Source: Clavulina sp. PMI_390
Taxonomy: Eukaryota; Basidiomycota; Agaricomycetes; Cantharellales; Hydnaceae
NCBI GenBank assembly: GCA_015039315.1
Contig: WIDE01000006.1
Coordinates: 428,585-492,584, forward strand
Reading direction: 5' to 3'
Length of the DNA: 64,000 nt
The translations under genes and the position numbers were made by a program. Numbering within the stretch: the stretch's first letter is position 1; each line of letters begins with the position of its first letter. Below are positions 32,289 to 43,350 of this stretch, piece after piece. The notes under the pieces are model-generated. The model did no database searches. It saw nothing but the letters and a program-made list of their open reading frames with translations, and was not told the origin of the DNA.

Positions 32289-34929
32289 ATGCTTCATCAA
32301 TCATCTGTGGATGGGCCTGTGGCGTCCACATCCTCTGCCCATCCCCCCCAGCCGAAACCGCCTGCAATCAAGTATGCGACACTAGATGAAGTGCTCGAAG
32401 ATCTGTCGAGGTTGGTTTATTTCTCTGCGCTTTTTTGCGACAGTGTCGTAACCGTGTCTATTCTTTAGTCGCTTCATCCTCAATCTGCCGGACGAGGAGC
32501 TGGTCTCGGTGGAGCGCATATGTTTCCAAGTTGAACAAGCGTCAGTTAACATCTATCCATGTTCGAGCCCAAATCGTCTAAAACGCCCTCTTGCTAGCCA
32601 CTGGTACTATGAAGACTTCATTCGTGATGCAAACCCCTCCTTTCCGGGCATGGCGCTCAAGACATTCTCTCGGCATCTCTTTGAAGCATGTCCACTACTA
32701 CAGCACTGGAGCAAAGACCACGATCAAGCGTTCCAGGACTTCCTAGCATATAAGACCTCAGTTCCTGTGTGTGGTGTTATCATGCTCAACTCGTCGTATA
32801 CCAAGGTCAGCTGCCAGATGTTACGCGCGCGGCTGATGGATGGGCAACTCATGTCTTTGCAACACAGTGTGTGCTTGTCAAGGGCTGGAAATCATCTTCA
32901 TCCTGGACGTTTCCTCGTGGAAAGATCAACGCAGATGAGCCAGAACACGAGTGCGCGGCGCGCGAGGCTCTTGAGGAGACCGGGTACGACGTCACCGACA
33001 AGATCCACAAGGACCTGGTGATCCGGACGACTCTCAAGGAACAAGAAACTAGTCTCTTCATCGTACCCAATGTCCCAGAGGACACGGTCTTCATCCCCCA
33101 GACCAGGAAAGAGATCAGTGTATGTTGCCTGTGCTGAGCTTGCGTCATCCCGGCCTTATCGTCCTCTTTCCCTCATCCAGAAAGTCGACTGGTTCCTTCT
33201 AGCTGATCTTCCTGGGTGGAAGAAAGGCCCTGTCAAGGACACTGCTCACAAATTCTATGCGATCAACCCAATCATCAGGTTAGTTACGACCCTCTAAAGT
33301 GGTGCCTGACCTTCCTGGTTAACCCTGCAATTTAGTGCCCTCAAAACGTTGCTCAAAGGTCTGAAGAAGGAGCAATGGGAACGTGAGAATGCTGCAAAAG
33401 CTGCGCGGAAGCAGGCGGCACTTCCTGTAACGTCTGGATCGATCACATCTGCGGCCCAGGACCCCGCAATCGTTTCCATGGAACGGCCGACCGAGGATCA
33501 TCTTTCGAGGCTCCTCGGAGGCCTGGATCTGTTCAATGCTTCCCCAGCCCAGCAACCCCCGGCTACGGTGGCAGCAACTGCATCAAAACCTACCCCCGAT
33601 GGCTCATTGCCCACTCCACAGGCCACCCCTTCGACCACCTTTGCCAAGAAGACGCCTTTACCACCTGCGTCCTCCCTCGAGGCACCTCATCCCCAAGCAC
33701 CTGCTTCCCCACCAAGCTCTGGTACCGGATCAATCAATGGCACATCAGTTCAACCGACTACTCCCCAGCGACCATCGAAATTCGAGTTCTTCTCTCCGTT
33801 TGATGCCTTAGCTTCACGACCAAACGCTTCCCCGTCTTCACCCGTCGTACCACGGTCGAGCGCTTCATCATCCTCGACTCGTGCTTCTACCTTAGATGAG
33901 ACATCCTCTGCTTCCGAAAACTCTGCTGTTGGAACGCCTGCTCCATCTTCAGCTCCATCAGCAGCCGGTCACTTCGCTCCAGCTTCTCTTGCTCGGGCTC
34001 GCCTCACCCGAGCCAGGCAGACCTCGATTAGCAGCTCTCTGTCGTTTACTAGCACGACTAGTACAAGCTCGATGTCACAACCAATCGATAGCCCGACGCT
34101 ATCCACCATTCCAGAGCGAAGAGGGTCGGTTGTCAACCGGGCGTCGCCAGATAAGCAGTCGAAGCACCTGGCACTGCTACAGTCTTTGGCGAGTGATGTT
34201 GCATCCAAATCAGCCGCATCTACACCCTCAGTAGTTCATGCGCCTCTCCCTCCTGACACGCGCTCGGGGCCTGCTCCATCCTCGCAAATGCAGCACGCAA
34301 TAAACGGCACATCTATGAATGGATCGCAATCCAAGAGTTTGTATGACGGTCCAGCTCCCCCTCTTCTGGGATCAACCTCATACGCACCCATGTCCAGTAC
34401 CAATTTCCGCATGAGCGGACTGGCATCATTCCCATATTCTACTCCCTCCTACCTTAATGGCTTGCATCACCCTCCCATGCCTCCCCAACCGTCAAGCTAC
34501 ATGTTCCACCCAACTCCGCATGCGCCACCCATGGTCGCGAGCGCTCTTGTGAACGGGACTGTCAATGGACACCATTCAGACTCGCGCTCAGTTACGCCAC
34601 GAGGAGTGAAGTATCCGAGACGCGAAGGCGGTGGAGCTGGGTCGCCGATCCCTGTTGTCCCACCAGCACAACCCATGCAACGCAGCCAACTGCTGAGCTT
34701 GCTTAATGGGGCACCAGCAGGCGCGACTGCTAATGGCATTGTTTCCCTTTCGAATATGCCAAATGCTCCCACTTCATTGGGTGCAGCTTTCATGGACCTG
34801 CAGCCTCCCCAGTTGGGAAGGAAGACTTCCCAGGTGCCGGCGAAGAGCCCTCCACCTCACCTTAATGCGCCGCCAGCGACGTCTTCGAACAGCCTGTTGT
34901 CAATACTTAACAAGGCATCCTTGGGCTAG
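32289..34929 (+). CDS. DCP2: mRNA-decapping enzyme subunit 2
   Basis: This is the catalytic Nudix hydrolase that removes the m7G cap in P-bodies. Exons begin 32289-32410, 32469-32540 and 32598 onward. The N-terminal Dcp1-binding/regulatory domain includes RFILNLPDEELVSVERICFQ and HWYYEDFIRD. The Nudix box is GKINADEPEHEC-AAREALEETGYD (G-x5-E-x7-REUxEExGU complete; about 32917-32990). The box B region KVDWFLLADLPGWKK is coded about 33181-33224. From about 33340 to the stop at 34927-34929 is one long exon for a tail of about 530 residues that is rich in Ser, Pro, Ala and Thr and predicted disordered. Four short Leu-rich segments in the tail resemble the Edc3/Pdc1-binding motifs of yeast Dcp2. 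The size fits fungal Dcp2. Confidence 0.95.
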
Positions 34930-35837
34930 TTTGCTAACACTGGGTACCAACGAGCCATTATCGCCGATCACATTTTCTTTTCTCCCGTCACACCCCTTTT
35001 TGGGTCCTCGGTCACTCATTCCGGTTTTTCCTTTCCTTCTCTTCCGTATGATTATGTTTCTGGCCTTGACGACCCAAAAGATTCGCCATCCACGCACGTT
35101 CACCCCAACTGACTGGATGCCGTGCGTGCATAGCATACATTCAAGGCTCAAGGCCCAAGATTCCTACTGTAGTATAGTATTGAGCATCTTGCACTGCATC
35201 GATTCCATTCTCAGCGCAATTCTTCGCATTCTACTTCTATTTTGTGCACCCCTGTCCTCTCGTTTCCCATCATCATCATCATCGTGGCTTTTGTTTGCAC
35301 TCGCCAATCGTATCCTACTCTGATTATATTTTCCAGCGCTTGCATTCACCTTGCGCGCGTGTTTTTCTTCTCGCTCTCTCTCTCTCTCGACTCAATCCAT
35401 CCTTTCCTTGACTTCTTCATTCTCCTCTCTCCATAACCCCGCAATCGCATTAGCATTTTGTTGTCGTCGCTCGTCTTGCCTAGGTACTGCCCTGTAACTC
35501 GCTAGAGATACCTCCCTGCTATAGCCAATAACACTTCATTCATCCTATCCCCAGTGTCGATTTGGTGCGTGCTGGCAGGGTTCTGCGTGCAAGTCGCACC
35601 CGAATTTATGAATTTTTCTGGATTTTCCTTTGATTTCGGCGGTTCCGATCGGGTTTTGCGCTTGTTTCTCCTCCCGTCGGCTCTCTTTCCGCTCGCTCCT
35701 CCCCCTCCCCTCCTCCATCTCAACCCCGCATGTTATAACCCTGTAAAACCATTAGAACCGCTTGCTTTCACTCCACTCCACTCCTCCCAACCATTACCAC
35801 CACCACTGCTTGCTCTTGCTCCGTCAGTTAGAACGCC
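34930..35837. other. Intergenic: DCP2 3' flank and PRPP synthetase promoter/5' leader
   Basis: 908 bp. The right half is strongly pyrimidine-rich with a CT-dinucleotide run near 35370-35390, typical of fungal housekeeping promoters and 5' UTRs. Open frames across it (for example 34706-35323 and 35554-36042) overlap real genes or lack motifs. No gene was accepted. Confidence 0.45.
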
Positions 35838-37376
35838 ATGCTTGGAGGGACCAGCATCAAAGTCTTGTCTGGTGAGTGCTGCCCGATGCTTGGTGCACAC
35901 GACCACGAGCACAAAAAAAAACCTCGCCCCTCACCTCGTCCCATTGGTGATCAGGGACAAGCCACCCCGAGATAGCAGAGCTAGTTGCCAAACGGTTCGT
36001 TGCGCCGTGCCTGTTTTTGTTGTCACCCACCCCCTGACCTGAACCCGAAATTTTCATCCTCCAATCTATCACCGCCAGCATCGGCGTGCACGTTTCTAAA
36101 GCCGAGATCACTCGCAACGGCGTAGGCGAGACAAATGTCAAGCTCGAAGAGTCTGTGCGCGAGGCGGACGTCTACATTGTGAACACTGGCAGCGGTCCGG
36201 ACGGCCTGTCCGTCAATGTCTCGCTCATGGAGCTCTGCATCATGATCCACGCCTGCAAGATTGCGAGCGCCAAACGCATCACGGCCGTCATCCCGCTCTT
36301 CCCCTATGCTCGCCAAGACAAAAAGGACAAGAGTCGTGCTCCCATCACCGCAAAGCTCGTCGCCAATATGCTCCAGATTAGCGGCTGCGACCATGTCATT
36401 GTGAGTCCCGTCCCCGTTCTGCAACGCCCACCCGTTTTGGTCGTACGACTGCTATTTCGCCGCCGTCAAGTTCCGGAAATGCTAATAGACATTCTCATTC
36501 TTCTCTTCTCTGCATCCTCTTGTCGTGTGCTGCTCACCGCACGTTCGTGTCCTTCGGGGCGGGCGCATTAGACTATGGATCTTCACGCATCCCAGATCCA
36601 GGGCTTCTTTGATGTCCCCGTTGACAAGTACGTTCTCTCTCTCCGATCTCTAGACCCTTGCCATCAATGCTGACTGGATGGCACCCTTTTTCGCAGTGTA
36701 AGTTTATTCGTGCCTGTCGATCTGCATGTCGCGTCCCAATCTCACTCGGAATTGCCTTTTTGCACATTAGCTCTACGCTGAGCCATCTGTCCTACACTAC
36801 ATTCGGCAAAACTTTGACGTCAGTAATGTCGTCATCGTCTCTCCAGACGCTGGTGGTGCAAAGCGGTACGTCCCCTTCACTTCTCTCCCCCACACCACAA
36901 TTGAATGACCATTGATTTTCCAACACAATATGCATATTCCCTTTTCTAGCGCAACATCAATAGCGGACCGCCTCGGTGTCGATTTCGCCCTCTTCCACAA
37001 GGAGCGCAAGCGCGCAAACGAGGTTTCGCGGATGGTCCTGGTCGGGAATGTCACCGACAAGATTGCTATTCTTGTCGATGATATGGCTGACACATGTGGC
37101 ACGATCTGCCTCGCTTCGAAGCACCTTGCCGAGGCGGGTGCCTCGCGTGTCTTTGCGATCGTCACGCACGGCATCCTCTCGGGCAAAGCGCTCGAGAACA
37201 TTGAGCAGAGCGGGCTCGAGAAGCTCGTCGTGACCAACACAATCCCGCAAGGCGAGCATCAGCGGCTATGTAAGAAGATCGAGGTGATCGATATCGCCGC
37301 CGTGCTGGGCGAGGTCATCCGCAGGAGTCACTATGGCGAGAGTGTCTCCAAGCTGTTCAACGAGGTTCCCTACTAA
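35838..37376 (+). CDS. PRS1: Ribose-phosphate pyrophosphokinase (PRPP synthetase)
   Basis: It makes PRPP from ribose 5-phosphate and ATP for purine, pyrimidine, His and Trp synthesis. Exons: 35838-35871, 35955-35994, 36079-36400, 36572-36627, 36697 (a single T), 36771-36865 and 36950-37376. Conserved blocks: [17 protein letters not shown], the ATP-site loop [63 protein letters not shown], and the ribose-phosphate/PRPP loop [12 protein letters not shown]. The protein is about 320 residues, as expected. The single-nucleotide exon is needed to read PVDN-LYAEP in frame; it is discussed as a finding. Which of the fungal PRS paralogues this is cannot be settled here, so the gene number is provisional. 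Confidence 0.95.
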
Positions 37377-37541
37377 TTAGATGAGAATAACGCGAAATCC
37401 AAATTAACTACACACTACGAAGAAAGAAAGTGGTGCACGACAAGCACACGACAAACTTTATCCAAAAGTATATAGCATATCCTATGTATGTATCAACAAT
37501 CTCAACACGGATGATTTAGTAGCAGCACATCTGAGCATTCG

Positions 37542-40500
37542 CTATCGGACGGTCAGAGGGCTGCGGAAGAATGATGCAGGAAGATGATCAGATAGGAACG
37601 TGTTCCTGCCCAACAGTTGAAGGGCTGATGCCACTTCCGAAGAGACAAAGGTAGCTTCTCTTCCTAAAATAGAATTGGCGGTGGTAAATGAGATGATTTC
37701 AGAATGTCGGGCCATCACAGTGACTCACGAAGTTGCAGGTACCACAGAATCCGATATTGCATGGGGATATCAGCAATACGAATCAGGGATGTCTCGTCAA
37801 GCCATGGCTGGTCATGAGCAATATCCTAGATTTAAGCGATGCATACGAGGGCTCAGTTTGCATTTCTCGATGGAATAAACGGAACACCCTGAGGGAAGGG
37901 TTACGGACCGCATAGCGCATCATTGGTACTAGCCCTCTATGCCAGAGATGCCATAACCAATGCTCCCTCACGATCTCCGACAGCATCCTCACATCTACAG
38001 CCAAATTCCCTCCCCTCGTATCTGTATGCTTGCGCATGTCCGGTGATAGCAGCCGCATGTGCACCTGGGTGACCTCGCCGAAGTGTATGGTCGGCGTATG
38101 GAATAAGCTACTGCGGAAGCCACAGTAGGAATTGGGTTGCCAGCTGGTCCGTATATTCGGTTGTCCGGACCCTGATAGGGGGAGTGCGGGGTACGTGCAG
38201 ACGAATGTGCTGTTTTCTGACCATCGGTTTACTCTAAAGCGCTCTCCGAACAACCAAATATGGTGCTAAAGGGAAAGGGATAGAAAAGGATGGATGAGAA
38301 AGTAAGGAATAGAGCCATGAACCTGACCCAACACATTGTAGGTGGACTCACATCAGGATGCACGCCTTCATCAAGCATATGCCGGCATTCCACTTGATAC
38401 GCACGGGTTAGTATTCGACTGTGGACTCCGGCATTACTGAGTTTAGGTAATATGGGCGTCGGGAGGGGACAAGAAATAAGATCCTTTCAAGAATAAGCAA
38501 TTTGAAGAGTTCAGAACTTGCTATGCAGAGGAGAGTTTTCCACTCATACCAGAAAGAAGGAATCCCTGATAGCATTGTCATCAGCTGTGTTCTAGAGGTC
38601 GTAGATGAAGAGATAAGGGGGTGTTAGGAGGGATATCATAACTCTTGGTCTTTGTGGCACTCACCGATATCCGAGTTCCTTCATCAGGGTCAGCTTCCTC
38701 ATCAGATATCACCTTTGGGAGAAATTAGAGCGAGGTGCCCGAGAACTGTTTATATCTGGGTACTTACGATGACCTCATTCTGTTCTGGATGGTCTCGCGA
38801 CCGCATCGAAGATGCCTGTGCTGTTGAATATCGCGATTGGCTTGGGGCTCGTTCCCTCGTTGGTGACAATGGTTCGATCTCCATCATTGACCCATCATAT
38901 TGTAGAGCGTATTGGACGGGGCGCTTTCCCCTCGCTCTCTCAGATAGTTGAGATATGGGTTCGTCCAGGTTGAGTACTGCCCGCTGGTCTCTCATGTTGG
39001 GGCCTTCATAAGAGTTTTTGATCAGCTGAGAACGAGATGCGCTTTGTGGGCTTGTGGATTCCGGCCGATTGAAAACTGGGGGTGATGGTGAAGCTGATCT
39101 AGATTCTTCAACACGAAGCAGAGAGCTCTCGACAAGCGCGTCATCGCCATCATCATCAGAGGGATCTTCTGTTGCGTGTCTCGTGGATAAACCCCCAATG
39201 CTTTGATCCCAGTATGTCTCAGACAAGGAAGAGCGGGGAGAGGACCATTTGAGCGCGACGGGCTGTGGGAACACCCTGTCTGAGTTCGAGGCTGGGGGAT
39301 CACTTGATACCGACCGTTGAGTGACAGCTAGGAAGCTTGTAATCACTGGGGCCTGGCTGCTTTGCAGGATTGAGACCTCATCAGGTTCGGGAGAGCGTGA
39401 TGCCTTCTGGGGAGAAGAATATCCTGATGATGAATTCGTGTGGTCTTTCCAAATAAGCTCCGGCCCAATGCGTGCTAAAACCTGCTCAGATCAAAATGGC
39501 TAGTTAGAATTGGCAAGTATTTTACTGTAGATGAGCCAGCAAAACACCTTGTTCCAGCCTTTCTTCCGGTACCATCGCCTTAGGGATGGCAGAATACGCG
39601 GAAGCTGCGAAGCAAGGTCATGATCTCTTTTGAGTATATGAGGAACTTCATAAGACGCCCAGCTATCGAACAAGGTGCGGCGAGGAAAATGCTTCTTCGC
39701 CGTGCCATCAATGCTCATCCATTTGACTATGTTTTTGGCATGGCGAGCGATAACCAGCCGGGTAAGGCTGGAACTGCCCAGCCGAAAGACATCTCGCTCA
39801 TGTAGCTAGACAGCAGGATAAGTCATAAATATTCCATGGGGAAGTAATCTTCAGAGATATATAGCAGACCTCGTTCAACAACCATTCTGGTGTCCGCTCA
39901 ATATCATCACCCTCCATCTCTTGGCGTTCCTTCTCAAAAGCCTCACAGGTGTCTTTGATTTTGCTCAGCACTTCGTAGCGTTCCAATATCGATGCACAGA
40001 TGTCATAGGTATCACGCTCCATATCATGGACAACGAAGCGCTCCAAAAGTGGTGTGGAAGATGACCAAACGATGAGGCTATCATCATCGTCTATGAGCCC
40101 AAGTACCCGATCCACGCCAGATAGAATGAATGTTAGATATATTGTCCCAGTAGCCAGTGTCAAACTCACCCAAGCAAAAGTGGGTAGCTTTATAGCGCCC
40201 CATGAGTGGTACCTTGATATGTGTCGAGCCTGAGGCAGAAATGATCCCGTGTTGGGCCAGCAAATCCTCTCCTCTACCCTTTACAGAGGAGAGTTTGTCC
40301 AGCGGAACGATAGCAATTCCTCGGAAAACGGCGTACACATCCACTGCGGCGGTCTTGTACGGGACTGACGTACAGAAGCAATGAGGACTTCAATCCAGAA
40401 GAGCCCAGTATAGAGTATGGGTAATTATCATACCGTGATGTGTACATGGATCCTCGTCATCGAAAGAAGCCACGTTCCCTTGGCGTCCCCCAGTAGCCCA

Positions 40501-40875
40501 TCGAAGGGATACATTGTGGATGTTAATAGGTCTTCGCCGCTTTTTCGTTTCACGCTCGAATATCTCGTCGTCCCAAAAGTACCTTGTGATTCGTTCGCTA
40601 GATGTCACGCTAGGAGGGAGATCGAGCCTGTCCTTGAGCCAAGGGTGCTTTTCTCGTCGGCGAGTTTGAGTGTCCGACTCCGACGACTCCGTATCTGAAT
40701 GCTGGGTTGAAGTCATACGCATCGACGAGGAAGACGGATAACGGCGTGATAGAGTGGATCGTTGGGGAGGCTTCGAGGGGAGAACTATGACGGCCCTGTT
40801 CTTATGGGTTTTGGTCCAGCTTAACGAGGCAGGCGTATACGAGGTGTACCGCTCTCGCGATGCATCCTTCGGCAT
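37542..40875 (-). CDS. Large uncharacterised multi-exon protein
   Basis: A coherent chain of exons can be threaded on the complement from ATG 40873-40875 to TAG 37542-37544. The N-terminus is basic and Ser-rich (DASRERYTSYTP). Then come RPINIHNVSLRWATGGRQG, VDVYAVFRGIAIVPLDKLSS, HIKVPLMGRYKATHF, DDDDSLIVWSSSTPLLERF, LHERDVFRLGSSSLTRLVIA, LPRILPSLRRWYRKKGWNKV, a Ser/Pro-rich disordered middle (about 38760-39460), ISDEEADPDEGTRIS, HIWLFGERFRVNRWSENS, DIAHDQPWLDETSLIRIADI and the tail SPLTVR. One exon appears to be only 16 nt. Splice signals and phases agree, so the gene is probably real and intact. I do not recognise the family. The first third has a beta-propeller/OB-like feel, but that is not evidence. 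The outer exons are the least certain. Confidence 0.6.
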
Positions 40876-41360
40876 TCTTGGAGCATAAAAAGGCAGGAAG
40901 ATGGGAAGAAAAGGATGCCCCGAAGTGTTATAGATCCGAGAGCACAAAGCGGAGACTTGAAGCAGAGGGTTACGAGCGCGTGCAGGTTGCGCGGATCGAG
41001 ATCTCGTGGTCGTGGGGAAGTGAATGAGCAATGAGTGAGTATATTGCGCGGCGCAGGAGAGTAAAGGGACTTTCCGCGAAAACGGCGAGCCACGAGTTTA
41101 TTAGGAACCCTACTCCATGCTGGGGATGGTTGGAAAATTCGCGGCCACAAAAGTAGACCCTGTTGTCACAACCAGTCGTCACGTTGCGGCCTGAGCTTCC
41201 CTCGTGTAGGATGTATGCGTGCCAGTATGTGGTGTATTTAGAGCAAGGAATGATATAATGTATACAGTATATTGTTACAAGTGAGGGGAGCGAGAGGAAA
41301 TAGGAAATAGCGCGAGAGCAAGAATAGAGAGTAGCAATAAAAGCAAGGACGAAGACCAGC
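40876..41360. other. Intergenic
   Basis: 485 bp holding the promoter of the uncharacterised gene and the 3' flank of the Q-rich gene. Short open frames here lack support. Confidence 0.4.
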
Positions 41361-42502
41361 TCACATCCCAGCAGCCACCTGACCGGCGAGACCGCCAATC
41401 ATGCCCATCTGGAAGGATTGCTGGTTGAACCAGCCATGCTTCTCGAGGGAGTGGCCGCTCTGGAGGATGGCAGCGATGATGACGAACTCCTCGAGCAGGG
41501 GCAGAGCCTCAGGAGTGAGCTCGAGCTGGAGTAGGTCTTTGGGATCGGATAGGATGCCGCTGTGGTTGGGGGCGTTATTTTTGAAGATCTATATGGATCG
41601 TGGTGTGAATAGGCAGATCGAGAGGAGTATGTGGGGATAAGGACGTACCATGACAGTGTCGTTATAGTCAGCGAGACGATAGTTGTCACCGTTGACAGTG
41701 AGGGAGCGGCAGCTGGTTTTCATGGGCACGAGCGTTAGTTGACTGGATGAAGGCCATTAGGAAAAGCGTAGACATACTGGTTCTGCTTGTTCAAGGGCAG
41801 CCATTCGCTGATTTTCACGGCCTTTGCACCATGCAGGCTAATGGTCGGAGGAGAGCTCCAGTGGAGCTTGGCGATCTCGCCACCCGAAGCCTTGGAGACG
41901 ATGGTCTCCTTTTTGGTACCATGGAAGGTGAAGATGGGGTTGCCGTTGGGGTCAAGGACATCAGAGTCGAGGACAGACCCCTTAGGCTTTGCCCACTTGA
42001 ACACAGGGCTCTGCATGGGGGCGGGTTGTTGGGGAGGGGGTTGGAACTTTTGGTCGGGCTGCCACTGTTGTTGTTGCTGCTCCTGCTGTGGCGGCTGCTG
42101 CTGCCATTGCTGCTGGGGCTGCTGAGGCTGCCACTGCTGCTGGGGCTGTTGGGGTTGCCACTGTTGTTGAGGAGGCTGCCATTGAGGCTGTTGCTGGTAG
42201 TAGCCTTGGGCTGTAGTCGGAGAAATTATGAGCGTGGGTCTTTGAATACTAAAAAGATCGAGAGAGGTCCTTACGAGGGCCATAGTTTTGGGGTGGAGAT
42301 CTGATGAGATCGAATGGGTTAGCTTTTATGGCTCTGCAGTTCGACAGGAAGAGACTCACTGGTAAGGGGGTTGTTGTTGCTGCCATTGGGGGTTTTGGGG
42401 AGGCTGCGTCCACATCGGCTGCTGTGGCTGCTGTTGGTATTGGTAGGGCTGCTGCTGCTGCTGCTGGCCGGAGTATTGAGGGGGTTGTTGTTGGTCAGAC
42501 AT
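41361..42502 (-). CDS. Gln/Pro-rich protein with a C-terminal LURP1/DUF6593-like domain
   Basis: ATG 42500-42502 opens MSDQQQPPQYSG and a Q/P-rich N-terminal half built of repeated QWQPQQPQQ units, coded about 42000-42480 and interrupted by short introns. The C-terminal half looks folded: FKWAKPKGSVLDSDVLD, PIFTFHGTKKETIVSK, KLHWSSPPTISLHGAKAV, KISEWLPLNKQNQ, LTVNGDNYRLADYND, then a helical end with LTPEALPLLEEFVIIAAIL and FQMGMIGGLAGQVAAGM, stop at 41361-41363. The beta-rich core resembles the tubby/LURP1-like or DUF6593 domains common in agaricomycetes; the assignment is tentative. A TATA-like element lies on the complement at 42619-42626, about 115 bp upstream. The function is unknown; Q-rich tails often mediate assembly into condensates. 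Confidence 0.75.
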
Positions 42503-43350
42503 GATGATGGATAAGGGTTGAAGGGGGTGAAGGGGTAGTAGAGTAGCGAAGTGAACTGAAGTGTGTGGAGGTAGTGCTGTTTGCTGGTAGTGAAGGTCAA
42601 AGCTAAGATCACGCTCGCCTTTATAGGCTGCTGACTGAGTAGATGACTGAGTCGGATGATACCGCGGCGATAGTAAATCGTGACACAGTTGATGCTATGG
42701 AATTGGTTGGCTCTGTTGTGTGATCGACCTGTTGATGATCAGGAGTCCTGGATATGGACATCACGAACCCGTTCAACAGGTATTCGGAAGCATTCGATGC
42801 ATCAGTTGCGTGAGAAAGAGTTCTTCGGGAGAGAGATATTTTTATTCCATCGCGTAGCGCCCAGGTATTTGGAACGTAAAGTGTACACAATTAGCATAGC
42901 ATGTGCAATCGTGTGCAGAATACGTCGAACAGGGCTTCCAATGAATGGTGGTTCCCGTTTGAATCGGAATGTTTTTAAACAGAAGGGTTCAGAGCTGTGT
43001 GGAACGTATTACCGTTCCCTACGGAACACGGCAGTATGCAAATGACCGCGCCAGAAGCACCAATCCTGGTACAAGGCTCTAAGGCTGAACAGCTATTCAT
43101 CGCCGTGCATACAGTTCTGGATGAGCCGTGTTGACAAGGTGACACAAACCCACAAGACCTGATGGAGCATGATTGATACATGACAGCTGCTTGGATTCCG
43201 CGGGGCTGGAATAGGCAACTGACTGGTGCTGAACGACCATCACTTGTTTGCGCTTGTTGACGGCCCAACAGACCTTCTTCGGCGTCATCATCCTCCTCGA
43301 TCAAGGGATATCACCCCCATCTTCCCTCGGTATACGCCAACCGTTGACGG
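42503..43350. other. Divergent intergenic region (Q-rich gene / sirtuin)
   Basis: 848 bp. It contains the TATA-like element of the Q-rich gene at 42619-42626 (complement). Frames of about 110-120 codons on both strands (42680-43045, 42975-43304) have no recognisable features. I see no gene. Confidence 0.4.

Noticed and set aside
34706..35323. 205-codon + frame overlapping the DCP2 3' end
   Set aside because: Overlaps the DCP2 C-terminus in another frame and continues into pyrimidine-rich 3' flank; Leu/Ser/Phe-rich composition reflects CT-rich DNA.
41747..42304. 185-codon Leu-rich frame on the + strand
   Set aside because: The Leu runs are the antisense reading of the CAG-rich Gln tract of the 41361-42502 gene.
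42680..43304. Frames of about 110-120 codons on both strands upstream of the sirtuin
   Set aside because: Overlapping frames on opposite strands with no motif and no splice-linked extension.
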